64,000 bases of DNA, from assembly GCA_963989245.1 (NCBI GenBank), contig OZ022346.1, forward strand, positions 6,187,426 through 6,251,425. The letters are read 5' to 3'. The notes beneath the pieces were generated by a model. That model saw only the letters and a list, made by a program, of their open reading frames with translations. It ran no database searches and was not told the origin of the DNA. This stretch comes from Nansenia antarctica (taxonomy: Eukaryota > Chordata > Actinopteri > Argentiniformes > Microstomatidae). Each line of letters opens with the position of its first letter. Position 1 is the first letter of the stretch. Below, in pieces: positions 23,130-33,530 of this stretch. The position numbers and the translations under genes were made by a program.

Positions 23130-23895
23130 TGTGTTGTGCCTCCTAATCTGACACGCCCCCGTGAGCATCGTTCTGGCGCCCCCTCCCGGCCGGATTGAGT
23201 GGGCCGGATCTCTTTTTATTTTATTTTTTATTGTTTTAAACCGTTGAAAGTCCTTTGACACAACTTTTAACATATTCATCTGAAGGTCTGAGTAGACCTA
23301 AAATCAACCTGTGGTTGTTTTTAAATCTTTGTTGAAGGTCTGAGTAGACCTAAAATCAACCTGTGGTTGTTTTTAAATCTTTGATGTGCTCTAGATCCCC
23401 AGTTTTGGAGATTATTCTGGTTAAACTCAATACTAGATTCCAGGGAAAACCTGGGCCCGGTTGGGCCAAGCAGACCCCTTATTTTTGGGTGTTGTGTGTT
23501 TTTTTGTGCAGTGAAAACAGACTCACCTGATACACGTGTGTTTTTGATTGAACATCGTTAAGAGCACAGAGTGTGGTTGTTTTACACAGTGTGGGTAGTG
23601 GGTTGGCCGTCTCCCATACCGGTTCACAGGAATAACCTGGAAAAATAGTATTGAGAACCAGTTAAGGGTTTTGTTGATCGAAACCCCCGAACATTTTTTA
23701 CTGACCAATTTAGCTGGGAGAAATAGAGTATGTGTCATTAGGAACTTTTATTGTCCTGTGTTTGGTTTGTCTCCCATTCCCTTAAATTCTTAGTTTAAAA
23801 GCACTTAATTTGTTTATTTTCAAGCACTTCTTGAGTGACTTAACTCAGTTTGACTTTCAACAACGGCTTTAGCCTACTTCCCCTATTGGGAAAGC
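23130..23895 (+). mobile_element. Penelope-like element, 5' region
   Basis: It lies upstream of the two retroelement ORFs. It contains a tandem pair of about 51 bp (23282-23331 and 23333-23383, starting 'gaaggtctgagtagacctaa'). Each copy carries the small hairpin ggtct-gagt-agacc. The pair could be the 5' partial repeat that PLEs often show. The exact left boundary is not defined. Confidence 0.4.
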
Positions 23896-25845
23896 ATGAG
23901 GCCGGATGGCTCTGGTGTTGGGGCGGTGTGGTCGGGTCTTGGTAGAGGGCCAGAGGTGCCTGTGATTAGACTGGAGAAAAAGTATTTCAAACTACTCCAG
24001 GCAGTACACCATGCTGAGGTGGTGGAAAGGGCAGAAAGGTCAGAAAGATTCCCGGTGGGAATGATGAAGCAAGTACAAAAACTCACACAATTCATTAAAC
24101 CATCATCACCAAACCTAGAAACATTAAGAAAAGTAAAGCTCAATACGGATTTGTGGATGCAGAATAACCTGCAAATCCTGAAAGAGCATTATGATTCGGT
24201 TTTGGCATCGGGACTTCAGGGTATCTCCCCATTTGAGCAGGTTGCACTAGATAAAGCCATTGCATATGGCAAGGCGAGATACAAAAATAGGCTAACAAGC
24301 CTGTCTATTGCAACTCTAACATCGCTCGTGGGGAGCGATCATGAGCCCACTGTGCAGGGAGAGGGCAGAGGGGCTCGGCTGGACCCTGTGGAGTGGCCGG
24401 AGCTGTTGCGGCCCAACCTGGGCCCTGACCCTGGCCTCGGCCCTGACCCTAACCTCAATCCTGACCCTAATCTTAACCTCAACCCCCATTATGATTCTGG
24501 CCCTAACCTGATCTCGGACCATAACCCTTACCCTAGGCCTGACCCTAACCCTAGGCCTGGCCCGAACCCTGGCCCTAAGCCTAACCCTAACCTTAACCTT
24601 AGGCCCAACCCTAACCCTAGGCCTAAACCTAACCTTGGCCCTGGCCCTAACCTTAACCCTAGGCCTAACCCTAACCTTAACCCTAGGCCTAACCCTAACT
24701 TTAACCCTAACCTTAACCCTAACCTTAACCCTAACCTTAACCCTAACCTTAACTCTGAGCCTAACCTTAACCCTAGGCCTGGGCCTAACCCTAACCCCGG
24801 TCCTAACCTTAACCCTAAGCCTGGGCCTTACCCTAACCCTGACCCTAACCTTAACCCTAACCCTAACCCGAACCTTAACCCTGAGCCTAACCTTAACCCT
24901 AAGCTTGGGCCTAACCCTAACCCTGACCTTAACCCTTCTCTCGGCCTCACACCTGACCCTAACTTGGGCCCGTACCTGGGATCTGGTCGAGCCCAAACTC
25001 CACCTGGACCGACAGGACCCACCGGAGTGCGGGTCCATGTGGCTCAGGTCCTGAGGGGTGACACAGTGGAGGAGGAAGGAGTCAGGGAGGATTGGGTCCT
25101 TAATTTCGACCTGGGGGCCTCTGAGGAATCAGAGGGGGATTCACCTGAGCGTAGGGGGGGGGAGGTGAGGGGGAACCTCACCAATGTGGCAGTGTTGCTG
25201 TCGGACTCCCAGATGTTGGGGGTTTCTGGGGTGTCGGCCAGTCAGGGGTCCGGCCTCTTGTCCAGTTCGGGGTCGGAGCAGGAGGAGGTGGAGGTTCCAT
25301 CCAACTTGGACAGACCGCTCGGTCACCGCAGTGCATACCAAAAAAGTGTGGTGTGGGAACTTGAGATTAAAAAACCAGTGGTGATAGTGGGGGATTCGAA
25401 TCTCAATAGAATCCCCCCCTTCAACTATCCACTGATCCAAGTTGACAGTTTCCCGGGGGCCCAAATTTTCCATCTGAGGGATATTCTGACCAAGTTGAAC
25501 CCTAGTCCTGCCACTCACAAAGTGGTCTTTGTGGTGGGATTAAACAACTGTCTGGGGGGAAACCTGCTCTCGACCATGAAAAAGCAATTCCAACAGCTGA
25601 TGGCGAGGGCAAGAGTGGTTTTCCCTCAGGCAGAGGTGTTTTTTGCTTTGACACAATACTCACCCAGGTTGCAGGCCCCAGTACGGGCCCTCCTGGAAGA
25701 AATAAACACCTATGTGGAGTCCACATACAGGACCCTGAGAGGGGTAGAGGCCCGGGATTTCAAAGTTTGTGAGAGGGATCCGATACATTGGACCCCGGCT
25801 ACGGGCAAGAAAATGTTAGAGGCATGGATGCTACAGTTAAACTGA
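23896..25845 (+). CDS. Penelope-like element ORF1: SGNH-hydrolase-like protein
   Basis: An intact 649-aa ORF from ATG 23896. Residues 30-165 are a helical, basic region (LEKKYFKLLQAVHHAEVVER). Residues about 168-355 are a low-complexity Pro-Asn-Leu region (repeats of PNLNPNP) coded by DNA resembling CCCTAA telomere repeats. Residues 495-640 look like an SGNH/GDSL fold: VIVGDSN (500-502, block I), VVGLNN (548-551, block III-like) and DPIHWT (628-633, block V with Asp and His). ORF1 proteins with esterase-like domains are known from LINEs and, as I recall, from some fish retroelements. It overlaps ORF2 by 22 bp in another frame, which suggests reinitiation or a frameshift. Confidence 0.7.
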   Translation: MRPDGSGVGAVWSGLGRGPEVPVIRLEKKYFKLLQAVHHAEVVERAERSERFPVGMMKQVQKLTQFIKPSSPNLETLRKVKLNTDLWMQNNLQILKEHYDSVLASGLQGISPFEQVALDKAIAYGKARYKNRLTSLSIATLTSLVGSDHEPTVQGEGRGARLDPVEWPELLRPNLGPDPGLGPDPNLNPDPNLNLNPHYDSGPNLISDHNPYPRPDPNPRPGPNPGPKPNPNLNLRPNPNPRPKPNLGPGPNLNPRPNPNLNPRPNPNFNPNLNPNLNPNLNPNLNSEPNLNPRPGPNPNPGPNLNPKPGPYPNPDPNLNPNPNPNLNPEPNLNPKLGPNPNPDLNPSLGLTPDPNLGPYLGSGRAQTPPGPTGPTGVRVHVAQVLRGDTVEEEGVREDWVLNFDLGASEESEGDSPERRGGEVRGNLTNVAVLLSDSQMLGVSGVSASQGSGLLSSSGSEQEEVEVPSNLDRPLGHRSAYQKSVVWELEIKKPVVIVGDSNLNRIPPFNYPLIQVDSFPGAQIFHLRDILTKLNPSPATHKVVFVVGLNNCLGGNLLSTMKKQFQQLMARARVVFPQAEVFFALTQYSPRLQAPVRALLEEINTYVESTYRTLRGVEARDFKVCERDPIHWTPATGKKMLEAWMLQLN

Positions 25846-28058
25846 AAAGAGGGGGACCTGGGACACTTACCAAGCCCCATTCTAATATTTTAAATGTTTC
25901 GAATATTTTAAATCTTTCACTTACCTTTGAACTATCCACAGAAGAGGAAATGCTGCTGGAGAGGGGCCTCTTCTTTATTCCTACGCCATCTGTAACAGAC
26001 AGAGAAGATTTACAAAGAGATTTAGCAAAGTATCACAGGCGTTTGAAACTTTTAGATCATTTCCGGTTTACCGCGGATTTCACCAGGGAACCGTTCATCA
26101 ATCCCTCTCATTGGGAACCTGATTGGAATTCCATCTCGGACCCTATTAAGGGATTGATCAGGGAAGATGTGCGGCACCTGGAGGGAATCCGTTGGGCCTG
26201 TGAAAAGGAAAGTAACCTGTCACAAGGGGAAAGAAAAGCATTGAACAAATTAAAAAAGAACCAGGATATAATTATTAAGCCTGCCGATAAGGGCTCTAAA
26301 ATTGTAATAATGGATAAAAATCAATATTTGACAGAGGCTAACAGACAATTGGAAAATAGAACACACTACGTACCTTTAACTGGCTCTCTGCAACTGGAGA
26401 CCCAGAAACAGATTAGAGCGACGGTGTCTCACCTGTATGAAAAGAAAGTTATATCGGCCAAACAAATGACTTACCTGTATGGGGAGGATCCGCCACGTCC
26501 ACGGCAACTGTATCTCTTGCCAAAGATCCACAAGGATCCAGAGACCTGGACAGTTCCACATCAGGTCCCCCCAGGAAGGCCGATTGTGTCCGATTGTGGG
26601 AGCGAGTCCTATCGAATAGCAGAATTTATAGATTTTTATTTAAATCCATTATCCCAAATTCATGAAAGTTTCATTAAAGATACATATGAATTTGTGGAAA
26701 AACTGAAAAACACCCAGGTTCCTATTGGTTCGATGCTTTTCTCGGTCGACATTGACTCCCTGTATACAAACATAGAGACCCCATTGGGGCTCAAAGCGGT
26801 GCGGGAGCTATTTAACGACCATCCAGACCCTTCTAGACCAGATGAGGCTCTTCTCCATCTCTTAGAGTTAGGGTTGACTAGAAACGATTTTGTCTTTGAT
26901 TCCAGATGTTTCCTTCAGGTACATGGGACAGCTATGGGGAAGAAGTTCGCCCCTGCGTATGCCAACATTTATATGGCTGATTGGGAGCGGACTGTCTTCC
27001 CCAAATGCCCGAAACTCCCAGCACTGTATGTCCGTTATTTGGACGATATTTTTGGCATCTGGAGCCACACAAGGGAGGACTTCCAGGTTTTTATCAATGT
27101 GCTGAACACGCATCATCAGGCAATCACTGTAAAATTCAATATTCAACCTGAGAAAATCGAGTTTTTGGATACAGAGGTGTTTATTAAGAGAGGAGAGGGG
27201 GGTTATAGTCTGGGCACAAGAGTATATTTTAAACCCACAGATACTCATGCGCTGTTGCACAAGTCTAGCTATCACCCCAAACATACCTTTAGGGGAATAG
27301 TGAAATCGCAGCTTATCAGATTCAAGCGAATTTGCACAGCAGAGGAGGACGCGGAGTCAGCCACGAGGACCCTCTTCAAGGTCCTCAGATCGAGGGGTTA
27401 TGGGAGAACTTTCCTCCGGACCATCAAAGCTGAGGTCCAGCAAAACTTTAGCAGGGGGGATAGACCTGCAAAAGAAGGGGACAATTGCAGGATAATTCCT
27501 TTTGTTTCCATGTTCTCCCCATCCTCGATGGAACTTAATAAAATGATTAAAAGTAATTTTAAAAGGACTCAAGATATCGTCGAACCGTTGGTGGGTTTTA
27601 AAATTATTGCAGCCTTTAGGAGGAATAAAAATATAAAAGATTTGCTAGTACATGCAGCATTAAAAAGCGATAAACAAAATAAACTAAAAAGACATTTAAA
27701 AACACCAAAATACATTACGAACATATATACAGACAAAGGGGCTCCAATCTGGAATGTTCTGGGTTTGGAGTCCTCAAACCTGGTATATGGAATAAAATGT
27801 GGGGTCTGTTCTAAATGGTACATTGGTGAAACTAAGAACAAACTCTGTGAACGTTTAAAACAGCACCTTTACAGGGTAAATCGGATTGAGGAATCCACCC
27901 TACTGTACGAACATTTTAGAGATCATGGTAGGGAGAATCTCCTGATTGTAGGCCTGGAATCTGGAACCTGTTGGTCAAAAAGACAGAGAATGATGAGGGA
28001 AAGACACTGGATTAAAGAACTAAACACAATTTCACCCAGTGGTTTAAATGAAATATAA
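25824..28058 (+). CDS. Penelope-like element ORF2: reverse transcriptase with GIY-YIG endonuclease
   Basis: An intact ORF. The first ATG is 25824, giving 744 aa; the frame is also open upstream to 25788 using TTG. Motifs in order: LPKIHKD, GRPIVSDCGSESYRIAEFID, LFSVDIDSLYTNI (motif A), HGTAMGKKFAPAYANIY (motif B), YLDDIF at residues 405-410 (motif C, catalytic Asp pair), EFLDTEV, and a C-terminal GIY-YIG nuclease (VYGIKCGVCSKWYIGETKN with YIG at 666-668, then CERLKQH). This order (RT followed by GIY-YIG) defines endonuclease-positive Penelope-like elements (Neptune/Poseidon type). The lack of stops over 2.2 kb suggests a young copy. Confidence 0.88.
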   Translation: MDATVKLKRGGPGTLTKPHSNILNVSNILNLSLTFELSTEEEMLLERGLFFIPTPSVTDREDLQRDLAKYHRRLKLLDHFRFTADFTREPFINPSHWEPDWNSISDPIKGLIREDVRHLEGIRWACEKESNLSQGERKALNKLKKNQDIIIKPADKGSKIVIMDKNQYLTEANRQLENRTHYVPLTGSLQLETQKQIRATVSHLYEKKVISAKQMTYLYGEDPPRPRQLYLLPKIHKDPETWTVPHQVPPGRPIVSDCGSESYRIAEFIDFYLNPLSQIHESFIKDTYEFVEKLKNTQVPIGSMLFSVDIDSLYTNIETPLGLKAVRELFNDHPDPSRPDEALLHLLELGLTRNDFVFDSRCFLQVHGTAMGKKFAPAYANIYMADWERTVFPKCPKLPALYVRYLDDIFGIWSHTREDFQVFINVLNTHHQAITVKFNIQPEKIEFLDTEVFIKRGEGGYSLGTRVYFKPTDTHALLHKSSYHPKHTFRGIVKSQLIRFKRICTAEEDAESATRTLFKVLRSRGYGRTFLRTIKAEVQQNFSRGDRPAKEGDNCRIIPFVSMFSPSSMELNKMIKSNFKRTQDIVEPLVGFKIIAAFRRNKNIKDLLVHAALKSDKQNKLKRHLKTPKYITNIYTDKGAPIWNVLGLESSNLVYGIKCGVCSKWYIGETKNKLCERLKQHLYRVNRIEESTLLYEHFRDHGRENLLIVGLESGTCWSKRQRMMRERHWIKELNTISPSGLNEI

Positions 28059-28364
28059 AAACTTACCTCTCATTTAACATGTACAGTCCAGTCCTGAAAA
28101 AAATCTGTAAAGGAAATAAACGCTTACCTGTGATCCGATAGAACCTGAAAAAAGTTTAAAAATAAAATAAAAAATACAGTTAAATTGGGTGCTTACCTGG
28201 ATACGTACTGAAATTCTGAAGCCGGAGATCCTTGAATCTTGAATTATGGATGGTCGACGACATAATCTGAACAAAGATCTGAAAGTAGAGAAAAAAACTA
28301 AAAGATTAGTGTGCCCGTGCATTCTGCGAGCCTTCGGGCAAGCAGGGCCTTTTATTCCCCTAAC
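28059..28364 (+). mobile_element. Penelope-like element 3' region
   Basis: AT-rich sequence follows ORF2, with four spaced 'cttacctg'-like phrases ('aaaacttacctctcat', 'cgcttacctgtgatcc', 'gtgcttacctggatac'). It ends in a GC-rich hairpin-prone tract (cgagccttcgggcaagcagg) right before the telomere-like repeats. The element end is probably here. Confidence 0.4.
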
Positions 28365-28446
28365 CTAACCCTAACCTTAACCCTAACCCTAACCCTAACC
28401 TTAACCCTAACCCTAACCCTAACCCTAACCTTAACCCTAACCCTAA
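28365..28446. repeat. Interstitial telomere-like repeats (CCCTAA)n
   Basis: About 13 units of ccctaa/ccttaa, C-rich on the plus strand, directly 3' of the Penelope-like element. Similar but shorter tracts are at 51120-51200 and 62970-63035. The same repeat type codes the low-complexity part of ORF1. Confidence 0.85.
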
Positions 28447-28455
28447 ATGTGGCCT

Positions 28456-28740
28456 AACTAATTAATGCAAGTGCAATTCAAAATGGAATAATCCCGAGAG
28501 AAGCCCCGACAGGCGCACATAGCAGGCGCACCCCTGCGAGCTACACGTCGGAATTCGACGTTTGGAGTCTGCCGTGTGAGACCAGGTTGCCTTAAAACCC
28601 ACCTGTTCACCATTGCATTCAACCTGTAGTCGCTGTTTCACTGTTTCTTGTTTTGTGTGTTTGTCTCTCTGGCTCTGTTCTGTTTGTCCCATTCCCTTGT
28701 AAAGTGACCTTGGGTTATTAATAATAATATGACTTTTTGT
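28456..28740 (+). repeat. Repeat segment plus L2-like LINE 3' tail
   Basis: 28456-28585 duplicates 17110-17270. 'ccttaaaacccacctgttca' (28590 on) is the final KTHLFT phrase of an L2-like ORF2. It is followed by a 3' UTR ('ctgtttcttgttttgtgtgt') that recurs at 30410-30510 and by a (taa)n-type tail. Confidence 0.55.
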
Positions 28741-28959
28741 ATTAATTATTAATCATAATCAAGCATAATTCAAGATCAAAGTGTCGGTTGTACAGGCCAT
28801 AGGAGGCAAAACATAATAGGCATCGTACAAGATAAGGTGGCATTAATGCAAGTAAGACAAAACAGGTTACGCTGTATTATCACGCTAGTGATAATCGAGT
28901 TCACAGTGGTAAGGTGGCTTGAGCTTAGGGTTGCTGTAGTCCATGCACAAGGGGTGAGC

Positions 28960-30135
28960 TAGGGGGAGATAGTCAGTTGATTACAGTGGGCTTGTTAATG
29001 AGCCTGATCACCTGGGGGAAGAAGCTGTTTGTTAGCCTCTGAGTTTTGGCCCTGAGGCTCCGGAAGAGGCTTCGTCTTTTGGACGGCATTGGTTCAAACA
29101 GACTGTGGTTGGGGGGGCTGGGGTCTAACAGACTGTGGTTGGGGTGGCTGGGGTCTAACAGACTGTGGTTGGGGTGGCTGGGGTCTAACAGACTGTGGTT
29201 GGGGGGGCTGGGGTCTAACAGGCTGTGGTTGGGGTGGCTGGGGTCTAACAGACTGTGGTTGGGGGGGCTGGGGTCTAACAGACTGTGGTTGGGGTGGCTG
29301 GGGTCTAACAGGCTGTGGTTGGGGTGGCTGGGGTCTAACAGACTGTGGTTGGGGGGGCTGGGGTCTAACAGACTGTGGTTGGGGTGGCTGGGGTTTAACA
29401 GACTGTAGTTGGGGTTGCTGGGGTCTAACAGACTGTGGTTGGCGTGGCTGGGGTCTAACAGACTGTGGTTGGGGTGGCTGGGGTCTAACAGACTGTGGTT
29501 GGGGTCTAACAGGCTGTGGTTGGGGTGGCTGGGGTCTAACAGGCTGTGGTTGGGGTGGCTGGGGTCTAACAGACTGTGGTTGGGGTGGCTGGGGTCTAAC
29601 AGACTGTGGTTGGGGTGGTTGGGGTCTAACAGACTGTGGTTGGGGGGGCTGGGGTCTAACAGACTGTGGTTGGGGTGGCTGGGGTCTAACAGACTGTGGT
29701 TGGGGGGGCTGGGGTCTAACAGACTGTGGTTGGGGGTGGCTGGGGTCTAACAGACTGTGGTTGTGGGGACTGGGGTCTAACAGGCTGTGGTTGGGGGGGG
29801 TGGGGTCTAACAGACTGTGGTTGGGGTGGCTGGGGTCTAACAGACTGTGGTTGGGGTCTAACAGGCTGTGGTTGGGTTGGCTGGGGTCTAACAGACTGTG
29901 GTTGGGGTGGCTGGGGTCTAACAGACTGTGGTTGGGGTCTAACAGGCTGTGGTTGGGTTGGCTGGGGTCTAACAGACTGTGGTTGGGGTGGCTGGGGTCT
30001 AACAGACTGTGGTTGGGGTCTAACAGGCTGTGGTTGGGTTGGCTGGGGTCTAACAGGCTGTGGTTGGGGTGGCTGGGGTCATTGATGATCCTCCGGGCTT
30101 TGCTGACACACCGTTTAGTCAGGTGACACTGGTCA
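28960..30135 (-). pseudogene. LINE ORF2 C-terminus with in-frame minisatellite expansion
   Basis: Read on the minus strand from 30120, the peptide KRCVSKARRIINDPSHPNH runs into the 30-bp array coding DPSHPNHSLL repeats. It leaves the array at 29098 as SLFEPMPSKRRSLFRS, then LRAKTQRLTNSFFPQVIRL, and stops near 28975. This matches the C-terminal tail of a non-LTR reverse transcriptase (compare the 2.2- and 40.1-kb fragments, 'DPSHP....LPSGRRYR'). The array therefore expanded inside coding sequence of a retrotransposon. Confidence 0.75.
29098..30078. repeat. 30-bp minisatellite (block C, first array), about 33 units
   Basis: The unit on the plus strand is 'agactgtggttggggtggct' plus 'ggggtctaac', with some units shortened to about 20 bp (29499, 29849, 29931, 30014). 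It is embedded in a LINE fragment. Confidence 0.95.
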
Positions 30136-30302
30136 CTTCCTAGTCATGTGATGACAACAGGACGTGACAGTCTGGCTGCAGCTGTAATTGGTCACGGCCT
30201 CGGCCAGCCAGCCAACCAGCTGCAGCGGAACAACGCCACAGTCACCAGGAGGTCATGTCTGGCAATTATGTGTGTGTGTGTGTGTGTGTGTGTGAATCTG
30301 TC

Positions 30303-30340
<38 letters not shown>

Positions 30341-30639
30341 TGTGTGTGTGTGTGTGCATGTGCGTTTGCGTGCATGTGTATGTGCGTGTATATGTGAGTG
30401 TAGAAGCTGTTTCCCTGTTTCTTGTTTTGTGTGTTTGTCTCTCTGGCTCTGTTCTGTTTGTCCCATTCCCTTGTAAAGTGACCTGGGGTTATTAATAATA
30501 ATATTACTTATTTGTTATATTAATTATTAATAATAATCAAGCATATTTCATGAGCTTGATCACCTGTGGGAAGTACCTGTTGGTTAGCCTCTGAGTTTTG
30601 GCCCTGAGGCTCCGGAAGAGGCTTTGTCTTTTGGACGGC
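30136..30639. repeat. Spacer with GT array and LINE tail
   Basis: A (gt)n array is at 30269-30395. A LINE 3' UTR copy (30400-30515) and a second copy of the LINE C-terminal segment (30550-30645) lead into the next array. Confidence 0.65.
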
Positions 30640-31358
30640 ATCGGTTCAAACAGACTGTGGTTGGGGTGGCTGGGGTCTAACAGACTGTGGTTGGGGTGGC
30701 TGGGGTCTAACAGACTGTGGTTGGGGTGGCTGGGGTCTAACAGACTGTGGTTGGGGGGGTTGGGGTCTAACAGACTGTGGTTGGGGTGGCTGGGGTCTAA
30801 CAGACTGTGGTTGGGGTGGCTGGGGTCTAACAGACTGTGGTTGGGGTGGCTGGGGTCTAACAGACTGTGGTTGGGGTGGCTGGGGTCTAACAGACTGTGG
30901 TTGGGGTGGCTGGGGTCTAACAGACTGTGGTTGGGGTGGCTGGGGTCTAACAGACTGTGGTTGGGGTGGCTGGGGTCTAACAGACTGTGGTTGGGGTGGC
31001 TGGGGTCTAACAGACTGTGGTTGGGGTGGCTGGGGTCTAACAGACTGTGGTTGGGGTGGCTGGGGTCTAACAGACTGTGGTTGGGGTGGCTGGGGTCTAA
31101 CAGACTGTGGTTGGGGTGGATGGGGTCTAACAGACTGTGGTTGGGGTGGCTGGGGTCTAACAGGCTGTGGTTGGGGTGGCTGGGGTCTAACAGACTGTGG
31201 TTGGGGTGGCTGGGGTCTAACAGACTGTGGTTGGGGGGGGCTGGGGTCTAACAGACTGTGGTTGGGGTGGCTGGGGTCTAACAGACTGTGGTTGGGGGGG
31301 CTGGGGTCTAACAGGCTGTGGTTGGGGGGGCTGGGGTCTAACAGACTGTGGTTGGGGT
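30640..31358. repeat. 30-bp minisatellite (block C, second array), about 24 units
   Basis: Same unit as 29098-30078 but more homogeneous and without shortened units until its end. It ends at 'gttggggtcatgttatttta', the exact inverse of the left edge of the block A array. Confidence 0.95.
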
Positions 31359-31359
31359 C

Positions 31360-32460
31360 ATGTTATTTTATTTCTGTGTTGAACAGCTCAGCCTGATGAA
31401 AAGAATGGAAGCAATGATGTCATCATGATGTCAGATTTGGATCCCCAGGAGTAACTGTACGTCTAGCAACAAGACATGAAGATATTTTAGCTCAGCTTTA
31501 AAGAGGCAATCTGGGATTGGTACATCCATTGTGGGACTCAACTTAATTCATTAATTAACTAAAATTAATGATATACAGTATAGTCATTGAGGAATATAAC
31601 TTAGAATAATAATTTAATGCCTCATGAATTGACTTCAACAGAAGCCAAAATTGTAATAATTGGGTTAGAAAATTATTGTTTTACTTGTTATAAACAATGT
31701 CATTGTTAACAAACACTGTATAATTTCAAAACATGGTTAAAACTATCATGTTGATCTCATGGATGGTCGGTTATTACATCCATAGCTCCGTCTCTGAATC
31801 TGAGAGTGGTTACATTTCTCCAGCCCCATCGCATTTTGTTGTTGTTTGAATCCCCCCCAAAAAATATTTCAAGTGTTTTTTCTCTTTTGTAAGGGTTATA
31901 CAGAGGTAGGCATGGGTTTTAAAGTTTGCTTGGAGATTATTATTTTTTTTGCATAAACAATGATGTTCTGCTTTTTCTTGTATTCAGAATTATTGTTGCT
32001 TAATCTAAGTTGTTTCCCTATTTTCCTATTTTGATATGCTGTATTGTTGTTTCATATCATGTTTTTAACACTTTTCATCATATTTAGATATTTTAATAAA
32101 GGTCAATTATTGCAGATGCTTTCAATCTGTTTCATTTAGTAATAATCAATGATGATGGCACCCTGCAGAAGAGCGTGTTAGTCTAGGGGGTTCATGTGTT
32201 TTAATATAGCATGTAATAACAACCAGGGAAGAATACATAACAGTCCAGTCTTCTGCCTCTCTTTGCAGTGATGGTAATATCAGTAACTGTCTCTGAACAC
32301 TAGAGGGCGACACCTCCACCTCTATGAGTAGTGCTGGGGCCTCATTTATAAAGCTCTCGTACACTAAGGTGCGTAAGCAAATTTCCCCGCAATTTTCAAG
32401 TATATCCAGCTGCATCCGACACGCGCTTCACCCGGACGCACGAAGACCATCACCAGAGTT
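31360..32460. repeat. Segment shared, inverted, with 14906-15995
   Basis: It contains a dispersed MITE-like element ('tttaaagaggcaatctggga' at 31498 to about 31835) and an end of another ('ggggcctcatttataaagct' at 32335). This abuts the Tc1 3' end at 32458. No gene. Confidence 0.7.
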
Positions 32461-32850
32461 AAATCCAATAGAACATTTGTGGAAGGAACCGAAGATCAAG
32501 ATTCACCAGTGGTCCCCACAAAATCTTCCGGATTTAAAGACTGTCTGTGTTAAAGAATGAGCCAAAATCCCATCTGATCACTGTGAGAGATGTGGTTTTC
32601 CATACAGGAATCGTCTTGAAGCTGTCATTGGAAACAAAGGCTTCTCCTCCGAGTATTAAATACATTTCAGTTACTGCGTTCAATACTTTGTTCCTGTGCC
32701 ATACCACTTTATTGCACATAACGTTTTTCTATGGATTGGAGTTTTCCAATTTGGTCAGTTTTATTGAGTTAATACCAATGTCTGGCCTAAATTGCATGTG
32801 AATAGCTGCAATGAAGATATTATTGATTTCAAACGTTGAATACTTTCCCC
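32461..32850 (+). mobile_element. Tc1-like 3' end (block C)
   Basis: The last transposase codons (NPIEHLWKEPKIKIHQ, ending in VCVKE stop at 32560) plus the inverted terminal region. The fuller source copy is at 17996-20185. Confidence 0.75.
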
Positions 32851-32956
32851 CAATGTATATTCTGCCTGTATATCCTGTCGTACAATGCAGGTCAGCAAGA
32901 TCTTCCAACCCCTGGGTCCCCTCCCTCCTCCCTCCTACCTCCCCCCCCCCCCCTAC

Positions 32957-32960
32957 ATGT

Positions 32961-33035
<75 letters not shown>

Positions 33036-33201
33036 TGTGTGTATGTGTGTGTGTATGTGTGTATGTGTGTATGTGTGTGTGTGTGTATATAATATATACA
33101 CACACACACACATACACACATACTCACACACACACATACACATATTATGTGTATGTGTGTGTGTGAGTATGTGTGTATGTGTGTGTGTGTGTGTGTGTGT
33201 A

Positions 33202-33233
<32 letters not shown>

Positions 33234-33240
33234 TGTATGT
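32957..33240. repeat. GT array with internal palindromes (block C)
   Basis: (gt)n at 32957-33085 changes to (ca)n at 33100-33147 and back to (gt)n at 33148-33240. There are two palindrome centres: 'gtatataatatatac' near 33087-33101 and 'acacatattatgtgt' near 33142. Confidence 0.9.
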
Positions 33241-33530
33241 GCGTCTGTCTGTAAATGTTCAACACTACCAACACTCCAGCCCCAAGTTTCTTCCGGAACT
33301 TTATTTTTTGTTGTTGTTTTATACCAGATGAGAACCTCTGACATCCTGTCTGCCGTTGCCTAGCAACCCAGAGCACCAACAGATCACAGCAGAAGACAAG
33401 CCCACGAGGTGATGATTATGAGCAAAGAAAACAGTTTTATTTCATATCAACTGCAAGTTTGGTGGTGTTTCAAAAATATACCAGCGTAAACGCACACTAC
33501 TGTCTGTTGATGATGATGTCACCGGTGATG

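Noticed and set aside
24316..25038. Antisense ORF of Val-Arg-Lys repeats
   Set aside because: It is the reverse strand of the CCCTAA-like coding tract in ORF1 and has no independent support.
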